NCBI GenBank assembly: GCA_032358165.1
Contig: JAALGY010000012.1
Location: 1,488,001 to 1,552,000 of the forward strand
DNA length: 64,000 bases
Source of the DNA: Diplosphaera chodatii
Lineage: Eukaryota; Chlorophyta; Trebouxiophyceae; Prasiolales; Stichococcaceae
Direction of reading: 5' to 3'
This document shows, one piece after another, positions 11,457 to 23,973 of this stretch. Made by a program: the position numbers and the translations under genes. Positions within the stretch are counted from its first letter, which is position 1; each line of letters starts with the position of its first letter. The notes under the pieces are model-generated. The model worked only from the letters and a program-made list of their open reading frames with translations. It searched no databases and was not told the DNA's origin.

Positions 11457-13048
11457 CTACAGGGCGTGGCTTCCTGACGACTCGTGAAATGCTGATCGTG
11501 ACGGCAGAGCGCCGCCGCCCAGCAAAGTATCTGCTGTTGTTCCCAATGCACCATCTGCCGCCTGCTGAGATGTGTCCGCTGGCGACTGCGGCTGCGAATG
11601 CTGCTTTCCTGCACGGTCATGCTGATACTTTTGCCGCAGTTGCAAGCCTTCTACTGGCTGTTTGTATACCGGTGCCGCTGTCGGCTGCTGCTGCTGTAGT
11701 GCTGGCTCACTGCTGTGCTGCTGCCTGATCTGGGGCAGGGCTGCCAGCAGCAGCGTGAACTGCTTCGACGAAACAACTGCAGCACAGCAAAGCAAGTATC
11801 ATCACTCAACGGTTTGCAATTGCCTATAAGTGCGAAGAGACTGCGCATGCCACAGCATCCAGCAATGCCCTCACCTTGCATCGCCTCCAGGAGCGCCTGG
11901 TAGTCCTGCAGCTGAGCCTGCTGCTGGCCTGCGCCTGCTGCCAGTGTGGTGATTGCGTCTGCTTGCTGATCATTCTGCTGCTGCACCTGCACGGGTTGAG
12001 CTTGTGTTCAGGGCTGGCCATGGGTGACTGAGACGGTGGACCACATAAACAAGGGACAGTCCGTTCCTGGTGGTGTGCAGATGCTGCCACCGCACAACTG
12101 TACTTTGGATGTAGCCCTGTCAGCAGTGAGCCTCCATGCTGGTGGGACTCTGGCTGGCAGAGCAGGCAAACCTGGCGCAATGATGTGCGCAAGTCGCGGG
12201 ACGCCAGCCGCACCCGCAGCTGCAGCTTCGTCAGCTGCTGCCGCGCATCCGTCAGCGCCGCCGCCTGCCGGCTCACTGTCAGCTGCAGCGCCGCAAGGGA
12301 GGTCGCCTCGGTAAGGCTTGCTGGCTGGGAGAGCTCGTCTCTGCGTTTGCGTGCAACGCCAATCAGTCATCCAACGGTTGTCACAAAAAGAGTGGTGGAC
12401 ATTGTGATGGGTTGGTCCATTCCAAAAGGTTGATGGTTGCTGCATCGCATCTGGGTGGCAGCAAACACACCTGGGCCTGCGCAGCCAGGTGAGCACTGTG
12501 CCGCACAGCAGCACCAGCAGCAGCGCCCAGGTGCTGCCGCGCTCCAGAGCATAGCTGCCGGTGTCCTGCTGTGGCGATGGCGCTGGCGCCTCCACTTCGG
12601 CCACCTGCGCAGCTTGTTGCCGGCCACGCCACTGGCCAGATTGCTGTGCTGCATGTCGTACTGCTTCCTCCTGTGCCGTCTGGGCTCGCTGCGCTGCCGC
12701 CTGCTCCGCTGCAGCACGCCGGCCATGCTGCAGCAGGTTTCCCAGTTCAAGGCCCACCGCTGTCAGCAGCGCCGCGCCCCGCAGCAGCTGCAGCAGCAGC
12801 ACGGCGCTCTCGCCCGCCGCCTCGTGCTGCTGCTGCTGCTGCTGGATGTCTGCATCGTCTGACGGCACCTGATCAATGCTGGCACTGGTGACATCGGCAC
12901 ACAGGTGCGCTCTCCGCCTCTGCCTGCACTGCTGGCTGCATCTCGTGTGCGGCGGAGATGCATGTGATATCGGGCGGCTGCTGTGATTGCTTCGGTAGGA
13001 ACTTGGGGAAGCATTGCGTGTCAGTGACACGGAGCGATGTGCTTGCAT
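11457..13048 (-). CDS. coiled-coil protein with one membrane segment, DUF1664-like
   Basis: Exons: 13048 to about 12473 (ending LTWLRRP), about 12327-12175, 11976 to about 11876, and about 11773-11457. The ATG at 13048-13046 opens a Ser/Arg-rich N-terminus (MQAHRSVSLTRNASPSSY) that could be an organelle presequence. A helix with a Gln/Ala-rich coiled coil follows, then one hydrophobic segment (TWALLLVLLCGTVLTWL), then a long coiled coil (SLAALQLTVSRQAAALTDAR and LTKLQLRVRLASRDLRTSLR) and a Gln-rich C-terminus ending SSGSHAL. The order short helix, membrane segment, long coiled coil matches the plant DUF1664 proteins, which have no settled function, but identity is too low to be sure. Trinucleotide CAG runs encode the Gln tracts. 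Confidence 0.65.
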
Positions 13049-13311
13049 GGGATTCAGGTCGGTGTGGGGAGCGACTGATCTGGATGAAGTCGAATGGTGC
13101 TGGTGTCAGCGCTGACGTCCGATGGCAGATAGCCTTCTCAGGTGCGGTCGCTGCACGCATCAAGTCAAAGCAGGAAATGCAAAGTGAGAACCTGAACCCT
13201 GACTCTGCCCACTGGATGGTGCATGCACAATCACTGCAATTCGTCATGTGTCAGCAGCGCACAATTTCTTTCGCACGATCGACAACATGTTGCACCACTG
13301 AGCGTATAAAC
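13049..13311. promoter_or_regulatory. intergenic region between divergent genes
   Basis: These 263 bp separate the start codons of the coiled-coil gene (minus) and kanadaptin (plus), so they must carry both 5' UTRs and promoters. No motif stood out. Confidence 0.45.
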
Positions 13312-16300
13312 ATGTCAGACGGCAACAATGAGACAGAAGTTGCTGATATGACGGTCAGCTCGGCGGCGCCAAGGAATGGCAGTACAGCAGAGTCAGGTCC
13401 TCCTGCACAAACAGGCGGTTCAAATGAAAGCAGTGTCACACAGCAGTCAGGTAGCAATGGCGATGAGCAACAGGTTGGAGCTCAGACCATGTTGCCGCCG
13501 CCAAAGCGGATGCCACCGCCAAAGTTCAAGGCGCCCGCACCACTTACCGCAACGCCTGCCGCAAACGACGCTGATGCCATAGGTGCAGCATTTACATGCT
13601 CAGCGTCCAAGCATGCCGTTGATGTGGAAGGCCTGACCTAACACTCCGAGGTGATGATGGCAGTCGTGGATGTGCAGCCCGAGCAAAGGCGCGGACAGCT
13701 GCGGTGGCGGCGGCAGCAGCTGCAGCCAAGTCGTCCCTGCCAGCACAGCGTGAACGAGCGGTCGCAGAGGCTGCAGCACGAGTGGGTTGTCCATCATGTG
13801 CTGAAAGTACACCTCCTTGACCTGTGTTGTACCACCGTGTCAGTGCATGCTCATCCTGGTGACCGCCCTGCTGCAGGCGTACGCAGCTCATCATGCGGCT
13901 GCACCCGAACCAGAGGCAGCGACCCGAGACACGGCAGCGCAGAATACAGCAGGCGCATCTGGTGCCCCAGTGCCAGCGCAGCCCAGTGATCAACAGCCAG
14001 AGGCTCAGCCAGCGCAGCCTGCAGCACGGAGCCAGGCAGTATATGAGCCCCCTGAATGGAGCGGCATTCCAGATGGGTGAGGCTGTCGACCAGTGCCCGC
14101 ATGCAGCTCGGAACTGCCTTGCCCCGTTGACACAGCACATGCGTCAGGTCCACACCTTCTATGATGCCCTGCAGTGTGGGCTACAGCCTTGAGCAAATAA
14201 AAAGCGGCAGCAGCCTGGGGGTGCGTGACTTGGCTGACCAGCCCTTCTACACCTTTGGGCGTACCCCAAACAACGGTGTGTGCTGTCCTCAATGGTGTGT
14301 GTGCAGCACCCGTGCATGAAAGGACAAGTGCAGCTCTCCTGGAGAACCAGGTGGAGTGCATTGCGCTGTGATCACGCAGGGCTGCCTGACATCGCTGGCT
14401 GTTATGCTGTACAGATGTTGTGCTGGAGCACCCGTCCAGCTCGCGGCTGCACGCGGTCCTGCAGTTCAATGGCGAGACCAGGGTGGCATACCTGTACGAT
14501 GCCAACTCTGCGCATGGCACCTTCCTGAACCGCCGCCGTATCAAGCCGGGCGTACATGTGCCCGTGAGGTACGCCAAGCAAATGCCACCGGCAATCAGAT
14601 GCAGCAGCAGTTGCAGACGGGGATGGTGCGCAGCGGGGCTATGCCGTGCACAGGGCAGGAAATCAGCAGGGGAGGAGCAGGATCATGCATCCAGCACGGT
14701 GTCCCGCCAGCGCTGTCGGGCTGTAGGGCATTGTCTGCGTGCTGCAGGGTGGGCGACATGATCAAGTTTGGGCAGAGCACGCGCGACTGGCTGCTGTGCG
14801 GCCCCGAGGAGCTCATGCCCGAGGAGGGGCCCTCCAAGGCGCAGCGCCTGGAGGCCCGCCTGCTGAAGGTGCCCCACAGGCAGCCGCGCTTGCGGGGCAA
14901 TCTCATACATTCCATGCATCACTTCAAATTTTGACAAGAGTATCTGCGGGATGAAGACACACTATACGCTGCCAGTTGGCCTAAAGGCGGCCCTCAACGG
15001 CGTTTCGCATTACCGTTGTGCCTGATCAAATACAGGTTGCAATTCTCCCTGGGAGCAACAGACTTCGATGAGTGCATGGAAGCATCATGTGGCAATTGGT
15101 TGCAGGCCAAGGACACGCGGCGGCGGAAGGGGGAAGAAGTTGCGGCCGCGCAGATGGAGGTGGCCCTTGGTCGCGGCGAGGGGGTCAGCTGGGGCTTTGG
15201 TGAGGACGCCACTGTCGACGAAGAGGAGGACGGGGTTGCTGACGTGGACTGGCGCGCCTTCTCACAGACTCGAGGCCTGACAGACAAGCAGGTAACCCAT
15301 CCATCTTTGTGCACAACGCAGGCTTGGGTGCAATGCATTCTGGGTGCAATGCATTGAACGCATCGCCTATCATTAAGAACACGTCTGCGACGCAGCTGTC
15401 CATGAGACACCCTGCTGGTGTGATGCCGCCTCGCAGACCACAGCTTAATAATGCCGCACCCCACTGGCTGCTGCGCCTGTGACCTTACCAGGGCTGCTGA
15501 GCAGTCTGCTGAAGGCTGGGTGCCTGCTGCCTGCGCAGGAGAAGCTGGCGACGAAGGTCAGGAAGAAGGAGAACACGATCCGCAACCTGACGACGGAGTG
15601 CGAGCGCATCCGCGCCAAGCAGGCGCTGGACGAGCTGACCGCCGGGCAGGCGTCCACCCTGGCCCGCAACGAGCGCACCATCGACCTGCTCAAGGAGGAG
15701 GTGCTGCAGAGCATTTTGCTGCGCTGTTGAATGAACGTGTGAATTCACATTGGCTCTGTAGGTGCCAGTGCCTAGTCACGCACGGTCGGCAATGGCTCAA
15801 AATCGGGAATCAGGTGCTTGAGCGGCATCACAGAAGCGTGGCCACGCCACCTGAGGCACATGCTGCCATGCTGTTCAGATGGAGGACCTGGAGGAGACTC
15901 TGAATGACAGCGTGCGGGACTCCATCCTGGGCCGCAAAAAGGCGTCCGCCGAGGTCGCCGTGGCCAAGAAGGCGGCTGCCGAGCGGCGCAGGCGGCAGCG
16001 CGAGGAGGACCAGGAAGCAGGTTGGCTGTTCGGTCGCTACTCGTTGCTGACACCCGCGCACCTGCCTGTCCCTGGGTCAGATCTGTTTCTACGCACTGCC
16101 TGGTTGGCCCCTGCTCCTGGCTCACTGCATGCGGCCCCCCGCTGTCTGGACCAGTGTGCGCAGACCAGGCACCATGGAGGCCTGCAGGAGATGTGTCTTG
16201 ATGGGATGCCTGCTGTCTTGACCAGGCAGCAGCGATGAGGACGAATTCTACGACCGCACCAGGACAGGCGGGGCGGCAGCACCCACCGCATCGCCAGCGG

Positions 16301-18330
16301 GGCCAGCCCGCAAGAAGGCCAAGGTGGATGATGCACTGGACGCCGGCACACTGTACACACAGGTAGGAGTTGAGATCCTATCTCGCACCTGATGGCTGGG
16401 TGGTCCAAGGAGGCTTCCTGTGCACACGGCACCTGATGCTGCCTGCGCTGTGTCCCCAAGAGCAGCCTGATCTTGGCCGTCACTGCTGCGATGTACATGC
16501 CGACATCAACCTGCAGGCGGAGGCGCTCACGAAGGAGGCAGCCGAGCTGGAGGCTGCCATCGCCCGGGAGGTACAGCAGCGGTCCAGCAACGGGAATGGG
16601 TCGACAGCCGCACCTGCACCAGAATCAGCCGGCCCCAGCACAGCGGCCGGCGGCAGCGCAGCGGACGGCTCAGCTGATGAAGGCCACCAGCAGCCTGCCG
16701 ACGCTGCTGCCGCCGCAGCAGCTGACGCGGTGCTAGCATCGGGAGCACCAGACGCCCTGGACACCTTCATGCAGGACATGATCAAGCAGGCCGAGGCAGA
16801 CAAGGTGCGCCGACTGCCTGTGGACTGGACTGAACAGCCAGCTGAGCGGTTCCCAGCAGAGCCGCCTCTTTGTCATCCTCACCATCACGGCCATGCACTG
16901 TGCTTGCTCACACCCGATCGTGCAGTGCTGCACCCTGTTCGCAGGTGGTGTCGCTGCGGAAGCAGCTGGCAGACGTGCAGCGGCAGCTGGCGGCCAAGCG
17001 GAAGCTGCTCAAGGTGGCGGACCCTGACGGCTACTTTGCTCCAGGTGAGCACTGACACCCTGGTGTGCACGCTGAGCACGACGAGAGCCGATGCTTGCCA
17101 TGGCTGCCAAATTTGGAATGCGTATAAAGCTGATGTCCTAGTCTGCGGGGTCTCAGGCTCTGCAGCAGCGAAGGCGGCAGTGCAGCGGGCGGCGCAGCAG
17201 GCAGCGCTGGAGGCGCAGCGGGCCAAGGCGCAGGAACAGCAGCGCCTGGCCCGACTGGTGCGGACCCTGTACTGCTAGGATGTCATCCGCACGTCTGCCG
17301 CTGCTCTCTGTGCGGGGTGCACGAGGAGCAGCGCCTCTCACAGGCTCATGCGTGGGATGTGCACATGCCATGGCAGCCAACGCTGCACGTGTAGCATGAT
17401 TGCTGTACATGAATCCGAATACCTGCTCTGGCACCGAGACACCGTCACAAACTATGGCAACACCGTCCCCAGGCCCAAAAGCAGAGGGAGGCGGAGCTGG
17501 CGGCAACCGGCAACGTCGAGGAGACTGAGGATGGTGACGATCAGGCAGCGTCCATTCCAGCGGCAGGTGCCGCTCAGCAGCAGCCGCAGCCCAGCCCCAA
17601 TGGAGCACTGCCGGTCGGGTTGACAATCCCAAAGCGGCCAGCCGTTGACCCTGCTGCCGGCGCACCATCGTCGTCAGCAGCACAGCAGTCGTCTGATGGA
17701 GCTTCAGCCGCTGGCAGCGTTAGTGGCGCAGCTGCAGCAGCGCCTGCAGGCGGCCAGCTTGCTGCACCAGCGCCGGATGGTGGTACACAACCAGAGGTGC
17801 CACCTGCGCCACTCAGCGGGCTGGAAGTGAGGCCAAAGAAGCGGCAAAAAGCAGAAACAGCTACGGCAGCAGCCGCGTCAGGAAGCGACCACGGTGGGGC
17901 AACCCTTGCCAGCAGCGTGTCCCCAGCAGCGGAAGACGGTGGCCCACGGCTGCTGTCGCGCGCGCAGCTGGTGGCGCAGCAGCAGCAGGAGCGCCAGGCG
18001 GCTGGTCTCGCTGCTGACCTGGATGCTTTGGCGCGTGCCCGGCGCGGCGCTGGCGCTCAGGCAGAGGTGCAGACTCCTGAATGCAATTGCATTTGCAGCA
18101 TTGTACCCCGATGCACATCCTGCTGAAGGTGTTTCCGTATCATGTCGTGTTAAATCACACATGTCATACCGGATGTATAAGTGGCACTACCGCTCTGGGT
18201 TCAGCCTAACAAGGTGTGGGAACATGTCATCTGGCAATTTGCTGTGCAGGAACTGGAGGCTGCATGGCAGCCGCCAGAGCAGCAGAAGGGAGATGGGCGC
18301 ACAGCGCTGAACGACAAGTTTGGCTACTGA
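13312..18330 (+). CDS. SLC4A1AP: kanadaptin homologue (FHA-domain protein, SLC4A1AP family)
   Basis: Kanadaptin is a conserved nuclear FHA protein of poorly defined role. ATG at 13312; exon 1 ends at 13582, exon 2 is 13887-14076. The order of family blocks is diagnostic: a Pro-rich N-terminus (PPPKRMPPPKFK), YEPPEWSGIPDG, FHA domain (FYTFGRTPNNDVVLEHPSSS, RLHAVLQF, SAHGTFLN), IKFGQSTRDWLLCGPEELMP, VSWGFGEDATVDEEED, a coiled coil (RKKENTIRNLTTECERIRAK, TLARNERTIDLL, MEDLEETLNDSVRDS), EDEFYDRT, DALDTFMQDM, KLLKVADPDGYFAP, and the terminal GDGRTALNDKFGY with stop at 18328-18330. FHA Arg, Ser and His residues that bind phosphothreonine are present. At least ten introns separate these. The region 17460-18070 encodes a long Ala/Ser/Gln-rich linker. 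Confidence 0.93.
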
Positions 18331-18805
18331 TGTATGGAGCAACTTTTTGCAACATCAAAGTGCGGGCCAACCAAGATTGGGCTGAATAGAAATCATTGGA
18401 TGTCACCACCCACTGCCAAACCAAAGTTGTGGTACATGCTGACAACTGCACCCAAGACACTTCCCTCTGCTGGCCGAACCGAGTGGGGCCCTGTGCAATC
18501 CCGAAGCAAAACTGCATCACGCGAGGGCGGTGGGAGCCGTTTTGTGATGGCCACACGCATGTGCATAGTCAGACAGACCCATAAATAAGGCAGCGGCGCG
18601 CTGCTGGCATTGCCGTTCGTGCTAGCTGCAGTCCATACGGCAGCGGTGAGTGCCTCACTGACCGCAGGACTAGCAGGCCCAGCTGTGCAATGTCAAGCCT
18701 TGCCGGGGGTTCGGCATTACCGCCCAATGCGGGGTTCGGCAGATCACTTCGGAGGGAGGATGAATGCGGCGCGGTAGTCGCCATAGTTGCTAGCAGGTAC
18801 AGCCG
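18331..18805. other. intergenic space between convergent genes
   Basis: These 475 bp lie between the kanadaptin stop and the stop of the next minus-strand gene. No coding segment or repeat was recognised. Confidence 0.4.
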
Positions 18806-21452
18806 CTACTCTTTGTCGACCTTGACAAAGCCTATTATGCGCAGCCCGCGCTGCGCATCCAGGTACGGCACCTGCCAGGGACGGAACTCCGTTCATCAGC
18901 TGGGATGGTGAACAACGAGGTCGGTTTGCGGTTCACACGCACGGCAGCGGAGTCGCCAGCACGGTTCAGCCAGCACCAACACACACCAACAGATGATTGC
19001 ACAGGGTGCCGACAAGGCACAGGGCGCTGACAGGTGCCACCCACCAGCGTGATGGCGCAGTGCTGCAGGGAGGACACCGCCGCCAGGCGCAGCTCCGCCA
19101 GCGTGCGCAGCTTGCGCAGCTGCCGGTTGGTGAGGAAGTCCAGGCGGCAGCGGATGACGGTGTGCCCGCTGCCGATCGCCAGGCTGCGCACCACCCACAG
19201 TGCAACGGTCGGTAGCTGTGTTCTGCCTGACTGCCTGAACGACAGGTGCCGCGTGACACACACGGTACCAGGGAGGCCATGGGCCCATCTGAGTGTGCTG
19301 GTTACTGCTGAGAGCACGATCGGCAGAGCCACATGTGATAACGAGCAACACACCTGTTGCGCTGGACCAGGTCGGTGACGAACAGCGAGGGCGGCATATG
19401 CTCGATGACCGCACTGGGCAGCAGCGCTGACAGAAAGAACAGCTCCACCGTCGAGCTGCCCAGCCTGTGCTTGACCTGCGTGTAGTTTCAACAGGTAGCA
19501 ACTGCAGGTCTGCAGTCGGATGAGCATCAAATATCAGGCGTACAGAAGGGAGACGGTCTTGCGCTTGGTTGTCGCAGATCATGGCACTGTGTGTTGCACC
19601 AGATTGAAAGCACGGATGCTGTGCCCTATAACAGTACCTTGCCGGCCCAGTAGCTGCTGTTCTCTGCGCTGCCGTCGGTTGCATTCTTTGCCTGCCGAAG
19701 CTGCGTTGCAAACACGGGCAGCGTCAGCCAGCACACGACAGCTGACACTGTTGTCAGAGCAGCACGCATAGAAGGGCCAGCAACTGCAGCTGCTGTGCAG
19801 CATCCATGACACCCACCAGCTTGCTGGCGGGGTGCACGTCCACCACGCTGTTGTGGCCCGGGAAGCCCTCATCTGCAGCCGCTGTCCCCGCGATGTTCGG
19901 CGCTGCTCCGCCGCTGCCGTTGCCGCCGCTGCTGGGCTGCGCCTGCTGGGCCTCGCTGCCGGCATTGCCGCCGCCTCCGCGGACGGGGTTGAGCCCAATG
20001 GCTGAGGCGGAGTTGCTGCGCCGCAGCGGGGCAGCCACGCCCGGGTCGCTGAGGCTGCGGGCGGGGGTTGGCGGCGGCGACTCGGCGCGTTGCCGCTTCA
20101 TGGGCCGCCCGTCCGGCTCCGAGGCCCAAGTCCGCCGCAGGCCCCGCCCGCTGTTGCTGCAAAGGGACGCATGCAGCGGCACGTCAGTAGCTGCATGCGC
20201 CTGCGCTTAGTATGCAGGCTAAGCGCCTTGGCCCGCCTGCACCTTTTGCCAGCGCAAGTTTGGCCAGCACCTCACCTTTGCACCGGTCAAAGGCACAGCA
20301 TCACTGCCAACAGCGCTGTATGAGACCCAAGTTGCAAAGGTAAGGCAAAGAAAGGCAGTTGCAGGGTCACACAAACAACGTGAGGTACCTGCGGCCGCGA
20401 CTGTCGCCCCGGGCCCCGAACTTGGGCGGCCCCTTGCTGCTGCTGCTGCTGCCGTCGTTGCCGCCGGACTTGCTGTCGGCTGAAGGTTGGCCACCGGCCT
20501 CGCCGTCCCCCGTGTCAACTGCTGCCACAGCGGCGGCTGCAGCTTCCTCGGTGGAGCTGTCCGACCCGCCGCTGCCCGTGCCGCCGCCGCCACCGCTGCC
20601 GGTGCTGCCGCCGCCGCCGCCGCCGCGGCTGTTGTCGCTGCGCGTGTGCAGGGCCTCTGTGCCCAAGGTGCACGCGTCCCAAGAGGTGGACTTGTGGATG
20701 CCGGCCGCCTCATGCTCGCCATGCTCCCAAGGCATGTCATGACCGCCGTCGGAGCCTGGAACGGGCAAACAGACAGCGTTACACAGACGAAGAAGCCAGA
20801 CGAGTGGTAGTAGCCTTACTTCAATATATAACACGGGCGAACGGGCACCAGCTGCAGAGAAGACATGTGCGCAGGCAACTGCTGGGCACAAACCTAGCGG
20901 TGGGGCTGCGGCAGCGTTGCCAGAGTCTGAGGGTGGTGCATTGCGCTGCGCGATGGACACAAAGTCCGTAAGGCCCAGGGCTGCGGCTTTGGCGCCGTCG
21001 CAGTCACCCTGCGACGCGATGTCGAGGGCGCTCTGCAGGTGCGCCACCACGCCCGAGTCTGCACTCCAGACCATGGAGCAATGAGGGGACATCGCACGAT
21101 CCCGGCGGGCAGCAAATTATCTGAAAAATATCACGCATGTAAAGTAAGACGCCCAGGCTCGATGTTGTCGGCAGACTTGGCAGGTGCTAGGCAGGTGGGT
21201 GCCAGGGCCAGCCTGCAGCTGTGTCAGGCGTGGGAGCTAACCTTGCCATGCTCGATCCTCGCTGGCTGCGGCGATGGCGGACCGAATTGTCGACACGACG
21301 TGCAGGTCGGACGAGGGACCCAACGGCTGCTGCTGCGGCTCAAGCCCGCTGCTGGCCAATGTGTTGATGATGGACCACCACTCGCCGGACGGCTTGTCCG
21401 TCCCACTGTTGTCCGCTTCGCCATTAGACGCTGGCACTTCTTCTCCGCCCAT
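18806..21452 (-). CDS. unrecognised protein with disordered middle and helical C-terminal half
   Basis: I do not recognise the family. ATG at 21452-21450 gives MGGEEVPASNGEADNSG, then GEWWSIINTLASSGLEP and a helical stretch (DLHVVSTIRSAIAAASEDRAW, joined to DSGVVAHLQSALDIASQG). Two exons (about 20752-20392 and 20158 to about 19771) encode Gly/Ser/Ala-rich disorder including KRQRAESPPPTPARSLSD and RRSNSASAIG, which look like phosphorylation or nuclear-signal clusters. The C-terminal half is folded in character: HRLGSSTVELFFLSALLPSA, EHMPPSLFVTDLVQR, SGHTVIRCRLDFLTNRQLRK, LAELRLAAVSSLQHCAITL, and finally VPYLDAQRGLRIIGFVKVDK with stop at 18808-18806. The exons join in phase across GT-AG introns as far as traced; the junction into the last exon is uncertain. 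Context gives no functional hint. Confidence 0.65.
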
Positions 21453-22138
21453 GATGTTTGCGCAAAGCAGGTCCGTGCGCCATCCACGAAGGCTAGTAGG
21501 CAACGGGTTTCTCGCGATGGGTGCAGGCAAACGCGCGCCACTTAGCCGCGCCGCTGCAACCAACGATCTGCAGTCACTAGTTCGTCAATTGTAGTCATGC
21601 ACGAGTCGGAACGCTGGGTTACAAGCGATATGGCAAGCTTCAGCGACATGCGGCAGCTGCCAAGCAGGTACCATCAACAGATCGCGCTCTTGTTTCGACC
21701 GATCAGCAAGCTGATGGACCAGCGAAGGGCTGACCGACTACTATCTGCACCTGGCATGTGCTTTGCCCTGCAATCTCCCTTCCACCATTCCAACACTGTG
21801 TGGCACCGGCTGACCTTGCAACCGGCAAGTAGGAACCATCGAGCTCCGCTCTATGGCTTGCTGCATGGTGCGTGAATTCCATGCCGGTATCGACGCAAAT
21901 CTGAAGCTGACCGACTCGAGCATACAACACGGCCTGAAATGGCCTTATCAAAAGCACCAGAGCAAGCTCACCCTGTAGTCACCACTTTTCAATACGGGGT
22001 CACTCCGGCGATCTGGCATATACTTCAGACGCAATGCATGGCACTTCATGCAGCCGTGTCATCAGTGGTATGGGCATGCAGCAGTTGAAGTCTGCAGTTG
22101 CAAGCTGTCAGGCTGCACGAGCGGCTGAGCGCAGCCTA
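21453..22138. other. intergenic space
   Basis: 5' flank of the unrecognised gene ending at 21452 and 3' flank of the next minus-strand gene. No convincing exon, RNA gene or repeat was seen. Confidence 0.4.
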
Positions 22139-23101
22139 TCAGGCCAGCGCATCGCCCGGGTACCCGCGCCGTCCGCCCTCCTGCATCGGCGCCCCCCGCC
22201 GCACGCTCAGCCGCTCCTCAAGCAGCTTCTCCTCCGCAGGCGTCAGCTGCAGCGCCATTGATGTGGTGTCACGGAACACCGTGTGCTATGAGGTTACTGG
22301 CATGAGTGCAGGTGACACCGTATGACACAGCTGCAGAGCAAGTGAAGGGGTGCAGTTGCAGGCCTGCTCGGACCTTGCAGCGGGAAGGACATGCCACACC
22401 TGCTCCTTGGTGGCAAAGGGGTGGTCCTTGGGCACCTCCGGCTCCGCTCTTGTGAAGTCCTCCATGCCCCTGCAACACACGAGCAGCGCCTGCCCTCACC
22501 TGCCAATTCGATACTGCGGGTGTAGCCGGCCTGTGGTGGTACTGCACAGTGAGCACACACGTACAAAGAAATTGGCAACCCACCGTGCCCGGCGCTTGCG
22601 GGCGTCCTGTATCTGCTTCTCAGTCAGCTCCCCGTACTCGTCCGTCTTGTTGACGTTCTTCATGATGTCTACAGCAGAGTCACCAGTTTGACTCGCGAGG
22701 GATGGCATGAACCCTGGGGAAGTTTGATGGTGACGTGCAGTGCCAGCCTGCTGCCCACACGAGTCTCACCTTCAAGATAAGGATCTGTGTTGCCCCGTGA
22801 CTCGTCCAGGTACCCACGGTCCTCCAAGTCGGACATTGAGCTGGATGGACAGGACACGTTCCCATCATGCATGCAGTCTTCGATAGGAAGCACAGTGGAC
22901 ATGCAGGCACATAAACAGACCACCCCTGAGCAGTTGCTGTGATTGAAGACATGCGGTTCATACCTCCTGCGCCGCACCCTCTGCAAGATCGCCACTGCAA
23001 GCCCCAGCAGTGCACCGACTGCCATGCCTTTGAATGCCCAAGAATCTGTCAATGCCCGCTGTGGCGGCGGTGCAGCATTCGCCTCGGCCACCTGCTCCCA
23101 G
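22139..23101 (-). CDS. unrecognised small membrane protein
   Basis: I do not recognise the family. Coding exons that join in phase read: VAEANAAPPPQRALTDSW with one hydrophobic segment FKGMAVGALLGLAVAILQRV followed by RRR (near 23090-22970); SMSDLEDRGYLDESRGNTDP (near 22850-22770); DIMKNVNKTDEYGELTEKQI then an Arg-rich helix (near 22670-22590); GMEDFTRAEPEVPKDHPFAT (near 22470-22400); and a C-terminal exon LTPAEEKLLEERLSVRRGAP ending GYPGDALA, stop 22141-22139. The arginines after the membrane segment suggest that side faces the cytosol or stroma. The 5' end is open: an upstream segment near 23390-23260 reads RRASFAAGARQSTTRSQRAS, much like a plastid transit peptide, and may be the first exon. 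Confidence 0.6.
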
Positions 23102-23973
23102 CCATCCTGCTGCTCCGTGCTGCCTATGTATTGCAAGAGGACAGTCAGCAAGCTGGCCGCAGCACGCAGTTTTACATGTGTGGAATCAATGTGGATATGA
23201 TGTACGTTTTCCACATGGATGCACGTTGTTGCAGCTAACTCCGTAAGGTCGATCACCGCAGTGCATGATGTCTCCTGAGGCACCTGCTCTGCATGCCAAT
23301 GAGACACTTGCTCGTTGTGACCGCGTTGTCGACTGCCGTGCACCAGCAGCAAATGATGCACGCCGCACAACATGCAGCTTAGCTGCGTGTATACAGCCAG
23401 CATTTCGGCAGTATTGTGTACACGTCCCTGGATCCATCTGCAATGTGACCGTCATGATGCACACTATGCTGCTTATACAAGACACGAGATGGCTGATGGA
23501 TCAAGTGCAAGGTCCTTCTTCAGCTTGGAGATGGTGTTGTGTGTGCTGTGAACTGTGGCGAGCAGCCGATGCTGTGCTCGTTAGCCAGCTGCTACCGCTG
23601 CGTGTGGGTGACTCAAATCTGCATGGAAGATATGGAATGTGCAACTTACATGTGCAGATACACTTTGCAAGCTTGTGGCAATCTGATTGTGCAGTACAAA
23701 CAACCGTCCGACAATGCTTCCGTTGCAACTGCTTCCAATGGCACTGCCCATGAAGTCGCTTCTGGCTCCTGTCTGGCTTCTCAGATCGTCTACAGGAAAC
23801 GCAGGACGCAATACAGTGTGTGATTGACTGCGAGAGTGCACTCTGCAAAGAACGGTATACGCCGCGACCTGTAGACAGCTGATCGCCGGCTGACTGTGGC
23901 AGACGAACCATATTGCGAAGGGTGTTGGCAGAACGTTGCAGGGGCCTGCCGCCAGCCTGCCACAACTTCTGCA

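Noticed and set aside
20367..21092. A 241-codon uninterrupted minus-strand frame taken as one exon
   Set aside because: It crosses an intron: GT after the PPL codon and AG before GSDGGHD remove a stretch with unrelated composition. Only the flanking parts are used in the gene model.
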